Shown here piece by piece: positions 1 to 9,975 of a stretch of 64,000 nt of DNA. Made by a program: the position numbers and the translations under genes. The notes under the pieces were generated by a model. That model was not told the origin of the DNA. It ran no database searches and was given only the letters and a program-made list of their open reading frames with translations. Source of the stretch: Pedobacter sp. KBW06 (GTDB lineage: Bacteria > Bacteroidota > Bacteroidia > Sphingobacteriales > Sphingobacteriaceae). The stretch's first letter is position 1, and every line of letters begins with the position of its first letter. The stretch lies in the NCBI RefSeq assembly GCF_003852525.1, contig NZ_QAJL01000001.1, forward strand, positions 1,141,133 through 1,205,132, written 5' to 3'.

Positions 1-529
1 CGGCCCATTTCCAGCTGTCCGGTCTTTTAAACAAGGTATAAACCTGTCCCCCTTCCTGTTTATATGCTTCACCACTTTTCAAACATTGGATTTTAATCGC
101 GTCAGAACTAACTGCCAACACTTTAAAGACATAATCGGTCACATCTCCGTAGCTTCGATCCATCCGCATCAAGGAGGAAACGATCGAACCGCCCGAAAAA
201 TTAAGCAAAATTCCAGAGACTCCTTTATTGATTAAATAGGTAGATTTATTGTTCGGCGTTGTACCATAAACGCTTTTCATTTTCACCATATTTTTAGTGG
301 TATCAAATTGCATTACCACCGGAATACAGGCGGTATCTGCCAGGGTGCTTTTGACCATCATCACCCAACCGTTCGGCGATTTACCCAAGACTTGTTTCAA
401 ATCTGTTTCCATTTGTTTTTCTGTACCCACCAATTCTTCCACTGTAGTGGTGATGTTGTCTTTTTCGCAGGAAGCAAAAAGCAAAAGCAACAAAGACAGG
501 AAACCTGATATTTTTAGTATATTTTTCAT
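1..529 (-). CDS. DUF4302-like lipoprotein, partial (3' end outside window)
   Basis: The reading frame starts at 529 and stays open to base 1, giving 176 visible codons; the C-terminus lies outside the window. The N-terminus is a lipoprotein signal (hydrophobic run, then LLFASC), so the mature protein should be attached to a membrane and, in a SusCD context, probably faces outward. The visible part contains an NGW motif near residue 50 followed by strand-rich sequence, which fits my recollection of the DUF4302 family found beside SusD genes in Bacteroidetes. No catalytic motif is visible. It lies 21 bases after the zinc peptidase gene in the same operon-like series, so it is probably an accessory surface lipoprotein of the uptake system. 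The family assignment is from memory and moderate; the lipoprotein call is firm. Confidence 0.7.
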   Translation of the reverse strand, partial: MKNILKISGFLSLLLLLFASCEKDNITTTVEELVGTEKQMETDLKQVLGKSPNGWVMMVKSTLADTACIPVVMQFDTTKNMVKMKSVYGTTPNNKSTYLINKGVSGILLNFSGGSIVSSLMRMDRSYGDVTDYVFKVLAVSSDAIKIQCLKSGEAYKQEGGQVYTLFKRPDSWKWA

Positions 530-550
530 ATCTATAAAGATTTATAATGA

Positions 551-1411
551 TTAATTTTTGTAGATAAGGTCATAGATAACGCTCTGTAGCTTATGCAGGT
601 CCATACCTTTATCCAAATAGAACTTAGTGATCAGGTTATATTTTCTTTTCAGCTTTTCGTTTGAATTGATCAGTGTCAGCACATCATTCTTTGGAAACCT
701 GGTCAGGTGTTCTACTGTAGTCGCAAAATCCTCTTCAGGTGCAAACCCACCATATTTTCTAAAAAACCCATCAGCCACTGCCTGAGCTTCCGTTTTAGTG
801 TTCCATGCTTCTTTATAATAAGTACCTACGGAAATCCGGTCAAAAATCTCTCCTCTTCCATACTTAACATCCTGGTTATGCGCGTGCTCATGCCATAAAA
901 TTACAACGTGATCATGAACAGCTGCTTTATTGGACAAGTCAAGGTTATTGATTCCTCCCATCCCCAGCCTATAGAATTGCCCGTTAAAACCTGCACCTGC
1001 TGCTATCGCCGTATTGGTTGGATGCCCATGGTAAAAGCCTCCCATGAGGATAAATTCTATAGGCGTTTCCTTTTTAAAATAATCAGGGAAGTTTTTCTTC
1101 AATGGCTCCAGCCACAATGTTTTCATGACCTTTCTGGTATAGGCTAAAGCCTTATCATAAGCAGGAGGATAATAGAAGTCGTTGGGCCTGATCATCTGAG
1201 GCGTATATTCATACACAATTTTCACCCCGTAATCCCGGTAAAGTGTATCACACAAAGAATCCAGGGCATTCCATTTTTCCTTTGGTTTATTCGTGATCGC
1301 AAAATAATCCAGGTTTTCCTTTTCCAGGCTCACTTTTTCTTCTTTGCTGCAGGATACGAAGGCGCTCATGCCTGCTAAAATCAGTAAAGTATATATAAAT
1401 AACTTTTTCAT
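551..1411 (-). CDS. Peptidase_Mx1-like zinc metallopeptidase lipoprotein
   Basis: A 286-residue lipoprotein: signal peptide ending in SAFVSC with Cys21 as lipidation site. It carries HEHAH at residues 174-178, an HExxH zinc site (H174, E175, H178) within WHEHAHNQD. Bacteroidetes SusD neighbours often include 'putative zinc-binding metallopeptidase' lipoproteins of this length and motif (PF15890, recalled). The third zinc ligand is not assigned. The stop of this gene is followed by 21 bases and then the DUF4302-like gene, while its start is one base away from the upstream SusD stop, so it is almost certainly cotranscribed with SusCD. A peptidase at this place suggests that the uptake system handles peptides or glycoprotein, but the substrate cannot be read from the sequence. 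Confidence 0.8.
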   Translation of the reverse strand: MKKLFIYTLLILAGMSAFVSCSKEEKVSLEKENLDYFAITNKPKEKWNALDSLCDTLYRDYGVKIVYEYTPQMIRPNDFYYPPAYDKALAYTRKVMKTLWLEPLKKNFPDYFKKETPIEFILMGGFYHGHPTNTAIAAGAGFNGQFYRLGMGGINNLDLSNKAAVHDHVVILWHEHAHNQDVKYGRGEIFDRISVGTYYKEAWNTKTEAQAVADGFFRKYGGFAPEEDFATTVEHLTRFPKNDVLTLINSNEKLKRKYNLITKFYLDKGMDLHKLQSVIYDLIYKN

Positions 1412-1412
1412 C

Positions 1413-2849
1413 TTATCTGGGATTTAATTGATTTTCTAAAACCGGATTTCCAACCCTTGCATTCACCGGGATTTGCAATGCAGATCGTTTATCATTTGGG
1501 AGCAAAGTAGCATCGATCACACTGGAATTCTGATCCATCTTATGTGCTACACTGAGCCCAAGACGTTTAATGTCATACCATCTTAATCCTTCGGTCAGGA
1601 ATTCAACACGACGCTCTTTATACACCTCTGTAAGCAACTCAGCATTGCTCATGGCACCAGTATTTAATGCGGTGTAATTTATCAGTCTTACTTTTCTAAG
1701 TTCTTCCAGATCAAGGACTGCATTGGCAGGATTTGGTGCAGTTCCCCTGAGGTTGCCTTCTGCCCGGTTGAGCAATACTTCTTCCATATTAAAATACACA
1801 TACCTCGAAGTCTGCCAGCCTGTATTATTTTTAATGATAAATGTGGCATTATCAATCACAGTACCTGCATTTGAGGCAATGCTTCTTCTGTAATCGTTGT
1901 TTGCAATTTGGGTCAACACCTCCGGTGCCAGATAAAATCCGCCCCAGTTGTTACCAAAAGGATGATGTACATATTCGGACTGTACCGCCATGATGATGTT
2001 TGGATGCGCCGAGGGATCATTAAACTGCTGTGCAAAGAATTCCCAACCTGATTTCAGCAATACATCGTAATCCGTTTTAAGGGTTCTCAATACCCTTCCT
2101 TTCTGTCCGATTGCTTTATCTGCATAAAGCACCGTTTTAGCAAAATCGCTTTTGTATAAGTTCAGTCTCGTCGCAAATGCATAGGCCGCTCCCAGAGAGA
2201 AACGATAAGGATTTGTCGGAACAACTGCAGGGTTTTTCTCGTAAATTTCAATTGCCTTATACAAATCTGCTTCTACCTGATCATAGACTTCTTTCACTGT
2301 TGATCTGGAGTAAGAGGGCCTGTTTTCCTTATTCACTTCCAGAATCAGCGGCACAGCCAAATCAGTACCAGAGGTGGCCGGGTTATAATGCATGCCAAAG
2401 AGGTTGGTCAATATGAAATAACAATACGATCTTACCAATAACGCTTCGGCCAGGACTGCATCTTTTTCCGCTGTTCCTCCCTGGCTGCTCAGTACCCCAT
2501 CTATGACCAAATTGGCCATATAAATCTTGTTGTAGAAATGGCTGTAAGCCGTTGCCGGAGAAGTATAGCCCAGGGTATGCTGATAATCGTCCTTAAACAT
2601 ATAAATCGGGATGTATAAAGGTTTCCATGCATCCTGCATCAGGTTTGGTACAAGCTTAAAGTTATCCGTCAGGACCTCATTGAACAGGTCGAACCGTGTA
2701 GGGTATGACTTTTTAACTACCCCTGCATAATCTTCAATATTTTTGAGCTCCAGTCTGTTATCGAATGGCTCATTCAGAAACTTTTTACAAGAGCTGAGTG
2801 TAGCGGTACATATCAAAAATATGAAGACACTAAATAAATATTTTTTCAT
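1413..2849 (-). CDS. SusD/RagB-family outer-membrane lipoprotein
   Basis: A 478-residue SusD-type substrate-binding lipoprotein; start chosen at MKKYLFSVFIF because it begins a proper lipoprotein signal (TATLSSC), whereas the longer frame to 2870 would run into the SusC stop. SusD proteins cap the SusC barrel at the cell surface and bind the ligand. The C-terminal part has the usual SusD features: LNRAEGNL, then KERRVEFLTEGLRWYDIKRL, and a final NPVLENQLNPR. Length is within the normal range of about 450-620. It lies 10 bases after the SusC stop and one base before the metallopeptidase, so it is the second gene of a sigma-FecR-SusC-SusD-peptidase operon. Confidence 0.93.
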   Translation of the reverse strand: MKKYLFSVFIFLICTATLSSCKKFLNEPFDNRLELKNIEDYAGVVKKSYPTRFDLFNEVLTDNFKLVPNLMQDAWKPLYIPIYMFKDDYQHTLGYTSPATAYSHFYNKIYMANLVIDGVLSSQGGTAEKDAVLAEALLVRSYCYFILTNLFGMHYNPATSGTDLAVPLILEVNKENRPSYSRSTVKEVYDQVEADLYKAIEIYEKNPAVVPTNPYRFSLGAAYAFATRLNLYKSDFAKTVLYADKAIGQKGRVLRTLKTDYDVLLKSGWEFFAQQFNDPSAHPNIIMAVQSEYVHHPFGNNWGGFYLAPEVLTQIANNDYRRSIASNAGTVIDNATFIIKNNTGWQTSRYVYFNMEEVLLNRAEGNLRGTAPNPANAVLDLEELRKVRLINYTALNTGAMSNAELLTEVYKERRVEFLTEGLRWYDIKRLGLSVAHKMDQNSSVIDATLLPNDKRSALQIPVNARVGNPVLENQLNPR

Positions 2850-2859
2850 AGTTATATAA

Positions 2860-5800
2860 TTAAAAACCAACGCTTAAACGGAATGAATAGGTTCTGGGAT
2901 TCGGTAAATTCACCCCGGTGATATAGGTATCAGGATCGACACCTCTTAGCCTTTTACTTCCCCAAAACGCAATATTGTTAGCAGACACGGAGAAACGGGC
3001 ACTTTTCAAAGCAGGCATTCCTGCCAGCATTTTCGGACTTAACCGATAGCTCAGCATCAGTTCACTTAGCCTGAAATGACTCGCATCCACCACACGTTCT
3101 GTGCTTCTGTTATAAGCCAGGTCATCTATGGCAAAAAATGTAGAAATATAACTCTGCTGAACTGTAGTCAATAATCCGGGAATATTCGTCTGAGCTTCAT
3201 TTCCAGGTGTTCTCCACATGTAATTTAAATCAGCACTCTTAGAACTATTGTCATCATACCCCAGTCTGGCAATCGGATCCTTGAAAACTTTATGGCCTAA
3301 AGCATAGGTTACAAAAGCCCTGAACTCTAACTGCTTGTAGGAGAAATTTGTAGAGAAGGAGCCCGTTGTTGTCGGGGTCCGGGATCCCACATACTGGATC
3401 AGGGACCGGTCTCTTTCAGAAGGTAAAATGTCTTTGACTACTTTATCCCCTTTGAGGAAAGTAGGCCTTCCCAATTCATTCAAACCTGCAAATCTAAACG
3501 CATAAAGTCCTTCTAACGGATAGCCATTAAGCCCATATCCGTTGGGTCTGGTAATCGTGGTTAAATTGATAGAGGCCAGCTCACCATCAACAATTTTATT
3601 CTTTACATAACCAAAGATCAGGTTAAATCCCCATCTGAAATCCTTGCTTTTTAATACGTTCACGATGCCAACGGTTACATCGATTCCTCTATTCTTCATG
3701 CTCGCCCAGTTGATCTGCTTGGTCGTAAATCCTTCTTCCAGGGAGGTATTAAAGCCTGTAATTAAATCTTTGTTATTTCTGTTATAGACCTCGATAGAGC
3801 CCATTACATTGTTATCAAACAAACCAAAATCCAACCCTAAATTGGTCACATAATCACGTTCCCAGTTCAGGTTAAACAACTCAGGAGAAAGCACGTTTAC
3901 CCCGATATCATTATTTTGAGTATCATAGCGAACCAAGTTCGAATAATTGGCATTTAACATTGGTGAGGTCTGGAAGGTATTTCCACGCAATCCATAACTG
4001 GTTCTGAACTTCAGGGCGCTTACCGTTTTACTGATGCCACTGTTTTTGAAGAAGCCTTCCTGATCTATATTCCAGGAAAATCCAAAGGAATAGTTTGGTA
4101 AAAACTTGGTCCGTACATTTCTCCCGAAGATATTACTGCCATCCAAACGTCCGGCCACTTCCAGGTTGTATCTGGAATCGAAACTATATTGATGGGCCAT
4201 ATACATCCCCACCACATTTTCGCGGTTAAATCCTTCCACATGCAGCAATTCATTTTCATTCACTGCCCTGATATAAGCCAGCCTTGAGGGAGAGGTTGTT
4301 CCTCCGCCATATTGCAGGAATCCGTAAGCTTTGTTGTATTCATTGTTCGTCTCATCAGAACGAACCTCCATCCCGACCATTGAATTCAGGAAATGTTTCT
4401 TCCAGCTGTTGTTGTAGGTCAGCTGATTTCTGACATTATAAAACTGACTCGTGGAGTTGTTTGTGGTCCTGATTCCTCCAACCGGCAAAATGGTTGCCTT
4501 TATTGCATTCGGATCATTTGGATCCAGGTATAATAAATCATTTGCCTGCCTTAAGCTATTGTTATAATCCACACGGTAAGCATTCGCAAGGTTCGACCTT
4601 TCCGTCGCCGTTTGGGTCCTGTTATTTATCGTAGCACGGATAGACCCTGTAAATTCATACGTAAGATGCGGGGTAATTTTGACCGTTGGCTTCACCATTA
4701 AACGAAATTCCTGAGCCTTTAAGTCCGCAAAGTTCTCCTGCAGTTCTTTCACAATATTAAATGGTGCAAGGTTATTTAAGTAAAATTTAAGGCTTCCATC
4801 TTCATTGTAAGGATACATTGCCCTACTGGTAGAGGTGGCATAAGAACCGGGATTGATCTCAAACTTCCTGGTCAGATCTCCATAAGTCGTTGTTGCATTC
4901 TGAGTTCCCGGCGTATTCTGATCTCTGCGTACATAATTGGCATTGATATCAATACTGAGGGCTTTATTGATATTTAAGATCTGTCTGAAATCCGTGGTAT
5001 ACCTTGTGTTTTTGAAACCCATAGACTGACCATTATCATGCACATAACTTCCCGAGATGTAATAAGTGCTCTTTTCGCTTCCTCCGGAGAAAGATAAATT
5101 ATGTTCCTGCACCAGGTTATTTCTGAACAATACATCAAACCAGTTGGTATTGATGGTTGCCGACTTATCCAATTCCCGGTAAGATTCTGCCAAAGTTGTT
5201 TCTCTCAGCCCATACCTTCTGAAGGCCTCCGTTAAAGAACCCGTTCTTGCCGGCCAGTTGGCATTTGAAAAGTAACCTGCATCATAAAGACGTTTGTATA
5301 AATTCATCTCTTCCGCAGAGTTCATCAGGTTATAATTATTGATATCAGGCTTAAGGCCAACATTAAAGGCACTGTTATAGTTAACGCTCATCCTTCCTGC
5401 CTGCCCTTTTTTGGTGGTGATAGAAACCACTCCATTTGCAGCACGTGTTCCATATAATGAGGTTGCAGCACCATCTTTTAAGATCGAGATGTCTTCAATA
5501 TCCTGTGCATTTAATCCGGCGATAGCAGATCCCAGTAATGCCGCCGCATCACCGGAGTACAGCTGACTGGCGCTAATATTGGAGGGAGAAGAAATTGGAA
5601 TTCCGTTTAACACATACAAGGGCTCCTGATTGGCAGAAATAGAGGCATTTCCACGGATCCTGATCTTCGGGGAAGTTCCAAAAGTTCCCGATACGTTCTG
5701 AACTGAAACCCCTGCCGCAGCACCCTGCAGCATTCTCGAAACGTCGATATAGCCCGTCCTGTCGAACACCTGTTTATCGATCTGTACTACAGAGCCTGTA

Positions 5801-6480
5801 AATTTTCTTTTATCGATCTTCTGGAAACCGGTAATAACGATTTCGTCCAGTTTCTGATCATTGGCCTGTAATACCACTTTCATGGCATTATTGCTGGCAG
5901 GCAGTTCCCGCGACATATAGCCCACGTAACTGAACACCAGGGTTACGTTTTCCTGTGCAACTTTAAGGCTAAAATCTCCATTGCCATCCGTGATCGCGTA
6001 GTTTTTGGTTCCCTTTTCCGTTACGGTAGCACCGGGCAGAGGAAGCCCCTTATCATCCGTGATCCGTCCTTTTACAATGATGACCGCCAGCTCAGTGCTT
6101 ACTTTTAACGCTGCAGACTCTTCTTTCGGGAGAATGAAAACTGTTTTATTTTTGATGACATAAGTCAGCTTCCTTGCAGACAGCAGCCGGCCAAGTGCAA
6201 CTTCCAGCGGCACATTGACGAGGTTCACATCCAGACGGCTTTCAGCATTGACTTTTTCAGGCTGCCACATCACATCGTAGCTGGTTTGTTTTCTGATTTC
6301 GGAGAAGACCTCTTTTAGGGTAATGTTCCCCTTTTTGAGGGTTAAATTCTGAGAAAATCCCGCTGCGCTGACCTGCATTATAACGGCCACTGTGAGTATG
6401 AAGACTAATCGCATAACTAGCAGAATTTTAGGGACGTACTTTCTCCGTACGTCCAATTTGGTCATAGAAATTTTATACAT
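2860..6480 (-). CDS. SusC/RagA-type TonB-dependent receptor with STN domain
   Basis: A 1206-residue outer-membrane transporter. Order of parts: signal sequence up to about residue 44 (SAAGFSQ), an STN domain at about 48-115, a carboxypeptidase-regulatory-like beta sandwich at about 135-210 (GRITDDKGLPLPGATV), a plug at about 215-350 containing LQGAAAGVSV and DGAATSLYGTRAANG, then the barrel, ending in the aromatic FRLSVGF. The STN domain indicates that ligand binding is signalled to the FecR and sigma pair just upstream (6593-8424). The gene is followed after 10 bases by its SusD partner. The substrate is unknown; the neighbouring zinc peptidase hints at peptide or glycopeptide. Confidence 0.95.
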   Translation of the reverse strand: MYKISMTKLDVRRKYVPKILLVMRLVFILTVAVIMQVSAAGFSQNLTLKKGNITLKEVFSEIRKQTSYDVMWQPEKVNAESRLDVNLVNVPLEVALGRLLSARKLTYVIKNKTVFILPKEESAALKVSTELAVIIVKGRITDDKGLPLPGATVTEKGTKNYAITDGNGDFSLKVAQENVTLVFSYVGYMSRELPASNNAMKVVLQANDQKLDEIVITGFQKIDKRKFTGSVVQIDKQVFDRTGYIDVSRMLQGAAAGVSVQNVSGTFGTSPKIRIRGNASISANQEPLYVLNGIPISSPSNISASQLYSGDAAALLGSAIAGLNAQDIEDISILKDGAATSLYGTRAANGVVSITTKKGQAGRMSVNYNSAFNVGLKPDINNYNLMNSAEEMNLYKRLYDAGYFSNANWPARTGSLTEAFRRYGLRETTLAESYRELDKSATINTNWFDVLFRNNLVQEHNLSFSGGSEKSTYYISGSYVHDNGQSMGFKNTRYTTDFRQILNINKALSIDINANYVRRDQNTPGTQNATTTYGDLTRKFEINPGSYATSTSRAMYPYNEDGSLKFYLNNLAPFNIVKELQENFADLKAQEFRLMVKPTVKITPHLTYEFTGSIRATINNRTQTATERSNLANAYRVDYNNSLRQANDLLYLDPNDPNAIKATILPVGGIRTTNNSTSQFYNVRNQLTYNNSWKKHFLNSMVGMEVRSDETNNEYNKAYGFLQYGGGTTSPSRLAYIRAVNENELLHVEGFNRENVVGMYMAHQYSFDSRYNLEVAGRLDGSNIFGRNVRTKFLPNYSFGFSWNIDQEGFFKNSGISKTVSALKFRTSYGLRGNTFQTSPMLNANYSNLVRYDTQNNDIGVNVLSPELFNLNWERDYVTNLGLDFGLFDNNVMGSIEVYNRNNKDLITGFNTSLEEGFTTKQINWASMKNRGIDVTVGIVNVLKSKDFRWGFNLIFGYVKNKIVDGELASINLTTITRPNGYGLNGYPLEGLYAFRFAGLNELGRPTFLKGDKVVKDILPSERDRSLIQYVGSRTPTTTGSFSTNFSYKQLEFRAFVTYALGHKVFKDPIARLGYDDNSSKSADLNYMWRTPGNEAQTNIPGLLTTVQQSYISTFFAIDDLAYNRSTERVVDASHFRLSELMLSYRLSPKMLAGMPALKSARFSVSANNIAFWGSKRLRGVDPDTYITGVNLPNPRTYSFRLSVGF

Positions 6481-6542
6481 TTGTTTGGTTTTGGTTATCA
6501 GTTGATATTAGAGCAAATTATATTGGTATGGTACCAGAATCC

Positions 6543-6570
6543 GGTCAGTGGTGTTAGCGCACTGCTGACC
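6543..6570 (-). other. Hairpin between FecR and SusC genes
   Basis: An inverted repeat GGTCAG/CTGACC (6543-6548 and 6565-6570) with a further 3-bp inner stem (51-53 with 60-62) after two mismatches and a six-base loop. It sits in the 112-base gap between the FecR stop and the SusC start. No T-run follows on the minus strand, so it is not a clear terminator. Similar hairpins occur at the same position in the other two FecR-receptor gaps of this window. Confidence 0.5.
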
Positions 6571-6592
6571 TTCGTTCTTCATCCAGGAGTAA

Positions 6593-7738
6593 TTATTTGG
6601 TCACGATGATCCTCCTTTCTTCCAGGATAAACCGGACTTCTTTACTTAATTCTAAAATTTCCAGGATTTTCGAAACATTGGAATACCGGGATACTGTTCC
6701 GCTAAAGCTGAGCTTTTCGAGCCGCGGATCTTTGTAAACGATTTCGACATCATACCACCTTGATATGTTGCGCATAATGCTGCGTAAATCCTTTTTATCA
6801 AACCTGAAATAACCCTCCTTCCAGGAGATGGCCTCTTCCACATCAACCTGTTTCAGCAATAAAGAGCCGGATTCAAGGTAACTGGATTGTTCGCCTGGCT
6901 TAAGGACAGTATGCTTGTTTATTTTTACAGAGCCTTCCAGCAAAGTTGTTTTGATGCTGTGCTCATCGGCATAGGCATTCACATTGAAATGTGTCCCAAG
7001 AACTTCTATTTCCTGTGCTCCGCTACTCACGACAAAAGTATGGCTCTGATCTTTCTTTACTTCAAAATACCCCTCCCCCGTCAATTCCACTCTTCTTTGT
7101 GCAAGCCCTGAAAATGAGGATGGAAATTTTAAAGAAGAAGCGGCATTTAACCAGACACTCGTTCCATCGGGCAACAATAACCGGTATTGCTCCCCATTGG
7201 CCGTAGATAAGGTATTCATTTCTGTAGAAGAACCAGCCTGCTGGTCCCTGATTTCATAGATCAGCTGCCCCTCGGCGGTTTTCGTGATGACCACCCCGGA
7301 TTCCTTTGCGAGTTCTCCGTTTACTGCATTGGAAAGCAATATCTTTTTCCCGTTGGCTAAAGTTAAAGTTGCCGTATTCTTCCCGGGAGCTATGTCCTTT
7401 ACCTGAGCAGCGATCAATTGGTCAGTTTGCCCGGATTTCCTGATATTGAGGTATAAAAAGGTGCTGAGGCCGATTACAATTGCTGCCGCAGCAGCAATTC
7501 TGGGCCATTTCCAATGTTTAACACGTGGTTCGGAATGAAGTTGCTCCAGGGCTAAAATTTCATGAAGTCCTTTCTCCTTTTTTGCCAGCAGGTCCTGAGG
7601 ATAATCCAGTTCCGTATTTTGATGTGCGTTTTGAGTATACCAGGATTCGAGCATTCCTGTTTCTTCCGGACTTGCATTTCCAGCCAGGTATTTATCTATC
7701 AGTCGTTGTACGTCTTTATCCGTCATGTTAAAAGCCAA
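6593..7738 (-). CDS. FecR-family anti-sigma factor
   Basis: A 381-residue FecR-type membrane protein. Residues 1-85 form the cytoplasmic sigma-binding part, one membrane segment lies at about 86-102 (IAAAAAIVIGLSTFLYLNI), and the periplasmic FecR domain follows, with LPDGTSVWLNAASSL and VELTGEGYFEV at about 190-230. The C-terminal DUF4974-like domain (about 305-381) contains FDKKDLRSIMRNISRWYDV. Such proteins hold the ECF sigma factor inactive until the STN domain of the loaded receptor signals. It is encoded between its sigma factor (7837-8424) and the SusC gene, the standard order. Confidence 0.94.
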   Translation of the reverse strand: MAFNMTDKDVQRLIDKYLAGNASPEETGMLESWYTQNAHQNTELDYPQDLLAKKEKGLHEILALEQLHSEPRVKHWKWPRIAAAAAIVIGLSTFLYLNIRKSGQTDQLIAAQVKDIAPGKNTATLTLANGKKILLSNAVNGELAKESGVVITKTAEGQLIYEIRDQQAGSSTEMNTLSTANGEQYRLLLPDGTSVWLNAASSLKFPSSFSGLAQRRVELTGEGYFEVKKDQSHTFVVSSGAQEIEVLGTHFNVNAYADEHSIKTTLLEGSVKINKHTVLKPGEQSSYLESGSLLLKQVDVEEAISWKEGYFRFDKKDLRSIMRNISRWYDVEIVYKDPRLEKLSFSGTVSRYSNVSKILEILELSKEVRFILEERRIIVTK

Positions 7739-7836
7739 TAAGGGTTTTATAACACTATGGAACTTCAGGAAGACCTATAGGGGACAAGAATAAAAAAAAT
7801 ATTTATTTATTTCTCCGGCGCAAGGATTTGGAAGGA

Positions 7837-8424
7837 TTAATGGAGCAAATACAACAGAATATAAAGTAAGGAATAAGGATCCTCAACCTTTACCCTCAGT
7901 ACTTTCAGGGCCCTTTTCACCTGTTCCCGAACTGTGCTTTCAGAGATTGCCAGCTGCATGGCAATTTCTTTGTGAGACAGATGTTCTTTTCGGCTGAGGT
8001 TAAATATCTCCCGCATTCGCGGAGGCATCCTGTCGATTTCGGATTCAATGGTCCGCATCAATTCTTTATAACGCAGGGCTTCATCTACATGGTAGTTACC
8101 TTCTTCGATAAACGCAGCGATGTCTTTAAAGTAGTTTGCTTTTATCTTATGATGACGGATGAGGTTGAAGACTTTATTACGGACAGAAGTATACAAATAA
8201 GATGAAATCGTGCTGTTAAAGTCAAGCGTAGGCGCATGTTGCCAAACCCAGGTAAAAACTTCCTGAACCACATCCCCTGCGAGATCCTCGTCTTTTACCA
8301 TTCGCTGAACGTGAAGAAACAGCAATGGCCAGTAACGGTTGTAGATTTCGGTGAAAGCAGCGTGGTCACCTGCCTTTACCATCACGACAAGCTCGTCATC
8401 AATTCGTGTGCTGTATGCTCCCAT
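7837..8424 (-). CDS. ECF-type RNA polymerase sigma-70 factor (FecI-like)
   Basis: A 195-residue ECF sigma factor. Region 2 lies at about residues 22-90 (FTEIYNRYWPLLFLHVQR, then DLAGDVVQEVFTWVW), and region 4 at about 130-185 with MPPRMREIFNLSRKEHLSHK and the helix-turn-helix IAMQLAISESTVREQVKRAL. It is the first gene of the minus-strand locus and is followed by the FecR gene after about 98 bases. By analogy with FecI it should transcribe the SusC operon downstream. The C-terminus ends in a leucine-rich tail (LLYILLYLLH), often seen in Bacteroidetes members. Confidence 0.95.
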   Translation of the reverse strand: MGAYSTRIDDELVVMVKAGDHAAFTEIYNRYWPLLFLHVQRMVKDEDLAGDVVQEVFTWVWQHAPTLDFNSTISSYLYTSVRNKVFNLIRHHKIKANYFKDIAAFIEEGNYHVDEALRYKELMRTIESEIDRMPPRMREIFNLSRKEHLSHKEIAMQLAISESTVREQVKRALKVLRVKVEDPYSLLYILLYLLH

Positions 8425-8595
8425 CTAGTTGTATCCCAGACTGCAACATACAGAAATTTTACATTAAAATAAAGATCATTTAACAGAAATACGTTGATTT
8501 CCGCATTTCTATCGGTTCAGAAAAATTCAGATCAGTTGAATCAGTCCATTTACATCAGAAGAAAACAACCGTTTAAAATCTTGTTCAATCAGTTC

Positions 8596-9228
8596 TTATT
8601 TTTTCGATAAGGCTACTTTTAATCCAAGAAGAATAAACACAACTCCAGTAGTTTTATTCATTATCGCCTCTGCTTTTTTATGTCTATTAAAAAAAACAGC
8701 CACTTTACCTCCCAATAAGGCGAGTATGATACACCAAACCAGGGTGAAAAAAAAGATAATGGAGCCGAGCAATAAATAAGGCATTGGATGATTAATTGCC
8801 GAAGGATTGATAAACTGCGGTAAAAAAGCCAAAAAGAAAATGGCAATCTTTGGATTTAAAACATCGCTTAAAAATGCAGTAAACAACATTTTACCATTTC
8901 CGGCCGGTTTTGCCTCTGCAGAGGTCATTTCAGTTTGAGACGTTTTGGCAGTGAGGGATTTATATCCGATATAGATCAGATAGGCAGCACCCAGGTATTT
9001 AATCAGGCTGTAAGCAAATGCAGATTTTGCAAGTATTACGGATAGTCCAAAGGTAGCCGCGCAGGTATGTACCAGCAGGCCTAAACTCACTCCGATTGCA
9101 GAATACAAACCTGCAGTTTTGCCCTGAGAAATGCTTCTCGTTAATACCATGATCGTGTCTATTCCAGGAGTGATGACCACTATAATTGCTGCCAGAATAA
9201 AAGCAGGAAGATTCTCTATACCATACAT
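8596..9228 (-). CDS. LysE-family amino acid / metabolite exporter
   Basis: A 210-residue inner-membrane protein with about six membrane segments. It begins with FILAAIIVVITPGIDTIMVLTRSISQG, the typical LysE/RhtB first helix with the PGxDxxxV pattern, and has NPKIAIFFLAFLPQFI near residues 122-137, the second conserved block. Members export amino acids, homoserine lactones or related small molecules; the substrate cannot be told. It stands alone between the sigma factor gene and the DUF1569 gene, with 171 bases to the former and 84 bases to the latter. Length is normal for the family. Confidence 0.9.
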   Translation of the reverse strand: MYGIENLPAFILAAIIVVITPGIDTIMVLTRSISQGKTAGLYSAIGVSLGLLVHTCAATFGLSVILAKSAFAYSLIKYLGAAYLIYIGYKSLTAKTSQTEMTSAEAKPAGNGKMLFTAFLSDVLNPKIAIFFLAFLPQFINPSAINHPMPYLLLGSIIFFFTLVWCIILALLGGKVAVFFNRHKKAEAIMNKTTGVVFILLGLKVALSKK

Positions 9229-9312
9229 AATGATTCGCTTTTAAGCTAAAATAGCATTTTCATTGCGAATAAAGAAACTACAACATGAAAGCTAAAAAAA
9301 TAAACCTTCCTG

Positions 9313-9759
9313 TTAACTGTTAAATTGTCGAAGGTGGTGATCCGTATGTTTATACACCAATATCCCAACTTGCTCTTTTGTTAATTTTCCGAAAAATGAA
9401 TGTTCAATATCAGTACATGCGGTATTGGGATACTCTTCCAGCAAAGCAACCCATTTTGTTCTCTCTGCAGTTACATCTCCATGAGCGGCTTTTACTTTAA
9501 GTTCAGGAAGTGTGGGTACGTTGCGTTTGATCAGGCTTTCGTCCTGTGTAAATTCTTTCAAGGCCATTTTACCAAACAAACGACCTATGAATGCGCGTTT
9601 ATACCTATTCTTCCCCAGCATCATTTCTTCATAGACGGTACAATGTTTCAGCATCTGATAGATGTTCATTTTCCCCCAACTGGAAGTACTGTTTTCGTTC
9701 AGGGTATTGATCCGTTCAATCAAACCCGCCCTCGTTGTGCTGTCAAATATCGATTTCAT
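9313..9759 (-). CDS. DUF1569-like protein
   Basis: The chosen start gives 148 residues beginning MKSIFDSTTRAGLIERI; a longer frame to 9822 adds 21 residues that do not look like the family. The motif WGKMNIYQMLKHCTVYEEM and the later RLFGKMALKEF match DUF1569 proteins, which belong to the DinB-like four-helix bundle group. The C-terminus has GILVYKHTDHHLRQF, where the HxxHH-like cluster could bind metal together with the earlier His. The biochemical function is unknown. It is probably monocistronic: the upstream region faces the plus-strand lipoprotein at 10053. Confidence 0.78.
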   Translation of the reverse strand: MKSIFDSTTRAGLIERINTLNENSTSSWGKMNIYQMLKHCTVYEEMMLGKNRYKRAFIGRLFGKMALKEFTQDESLIKRNVPTLPELKVKAAHGDVTAERTKWVALLEEYPNTACTDIEHSFFGKLTKEQVGILVYKHTDHHLRQFNS

Positions 9760-9975
9760 CTTTTCTACGTTTATAGCTAAAAGTTCACTGAACACCAGCC
9801 CATAGCTGCATCTATCAGGCATTAAACAAATGTATGGTCAATCTCCCGAACTTAAGAGGTGCAAGATTGCCATTTACAGGTGTTGTTCAGGACAATCATT
9901 TACAAACCATTTCAGAATGGCCATGGGTAATTTTACGAGCTCAGCTGGCAATTTCCTTATCAGACGGGCTTTTTC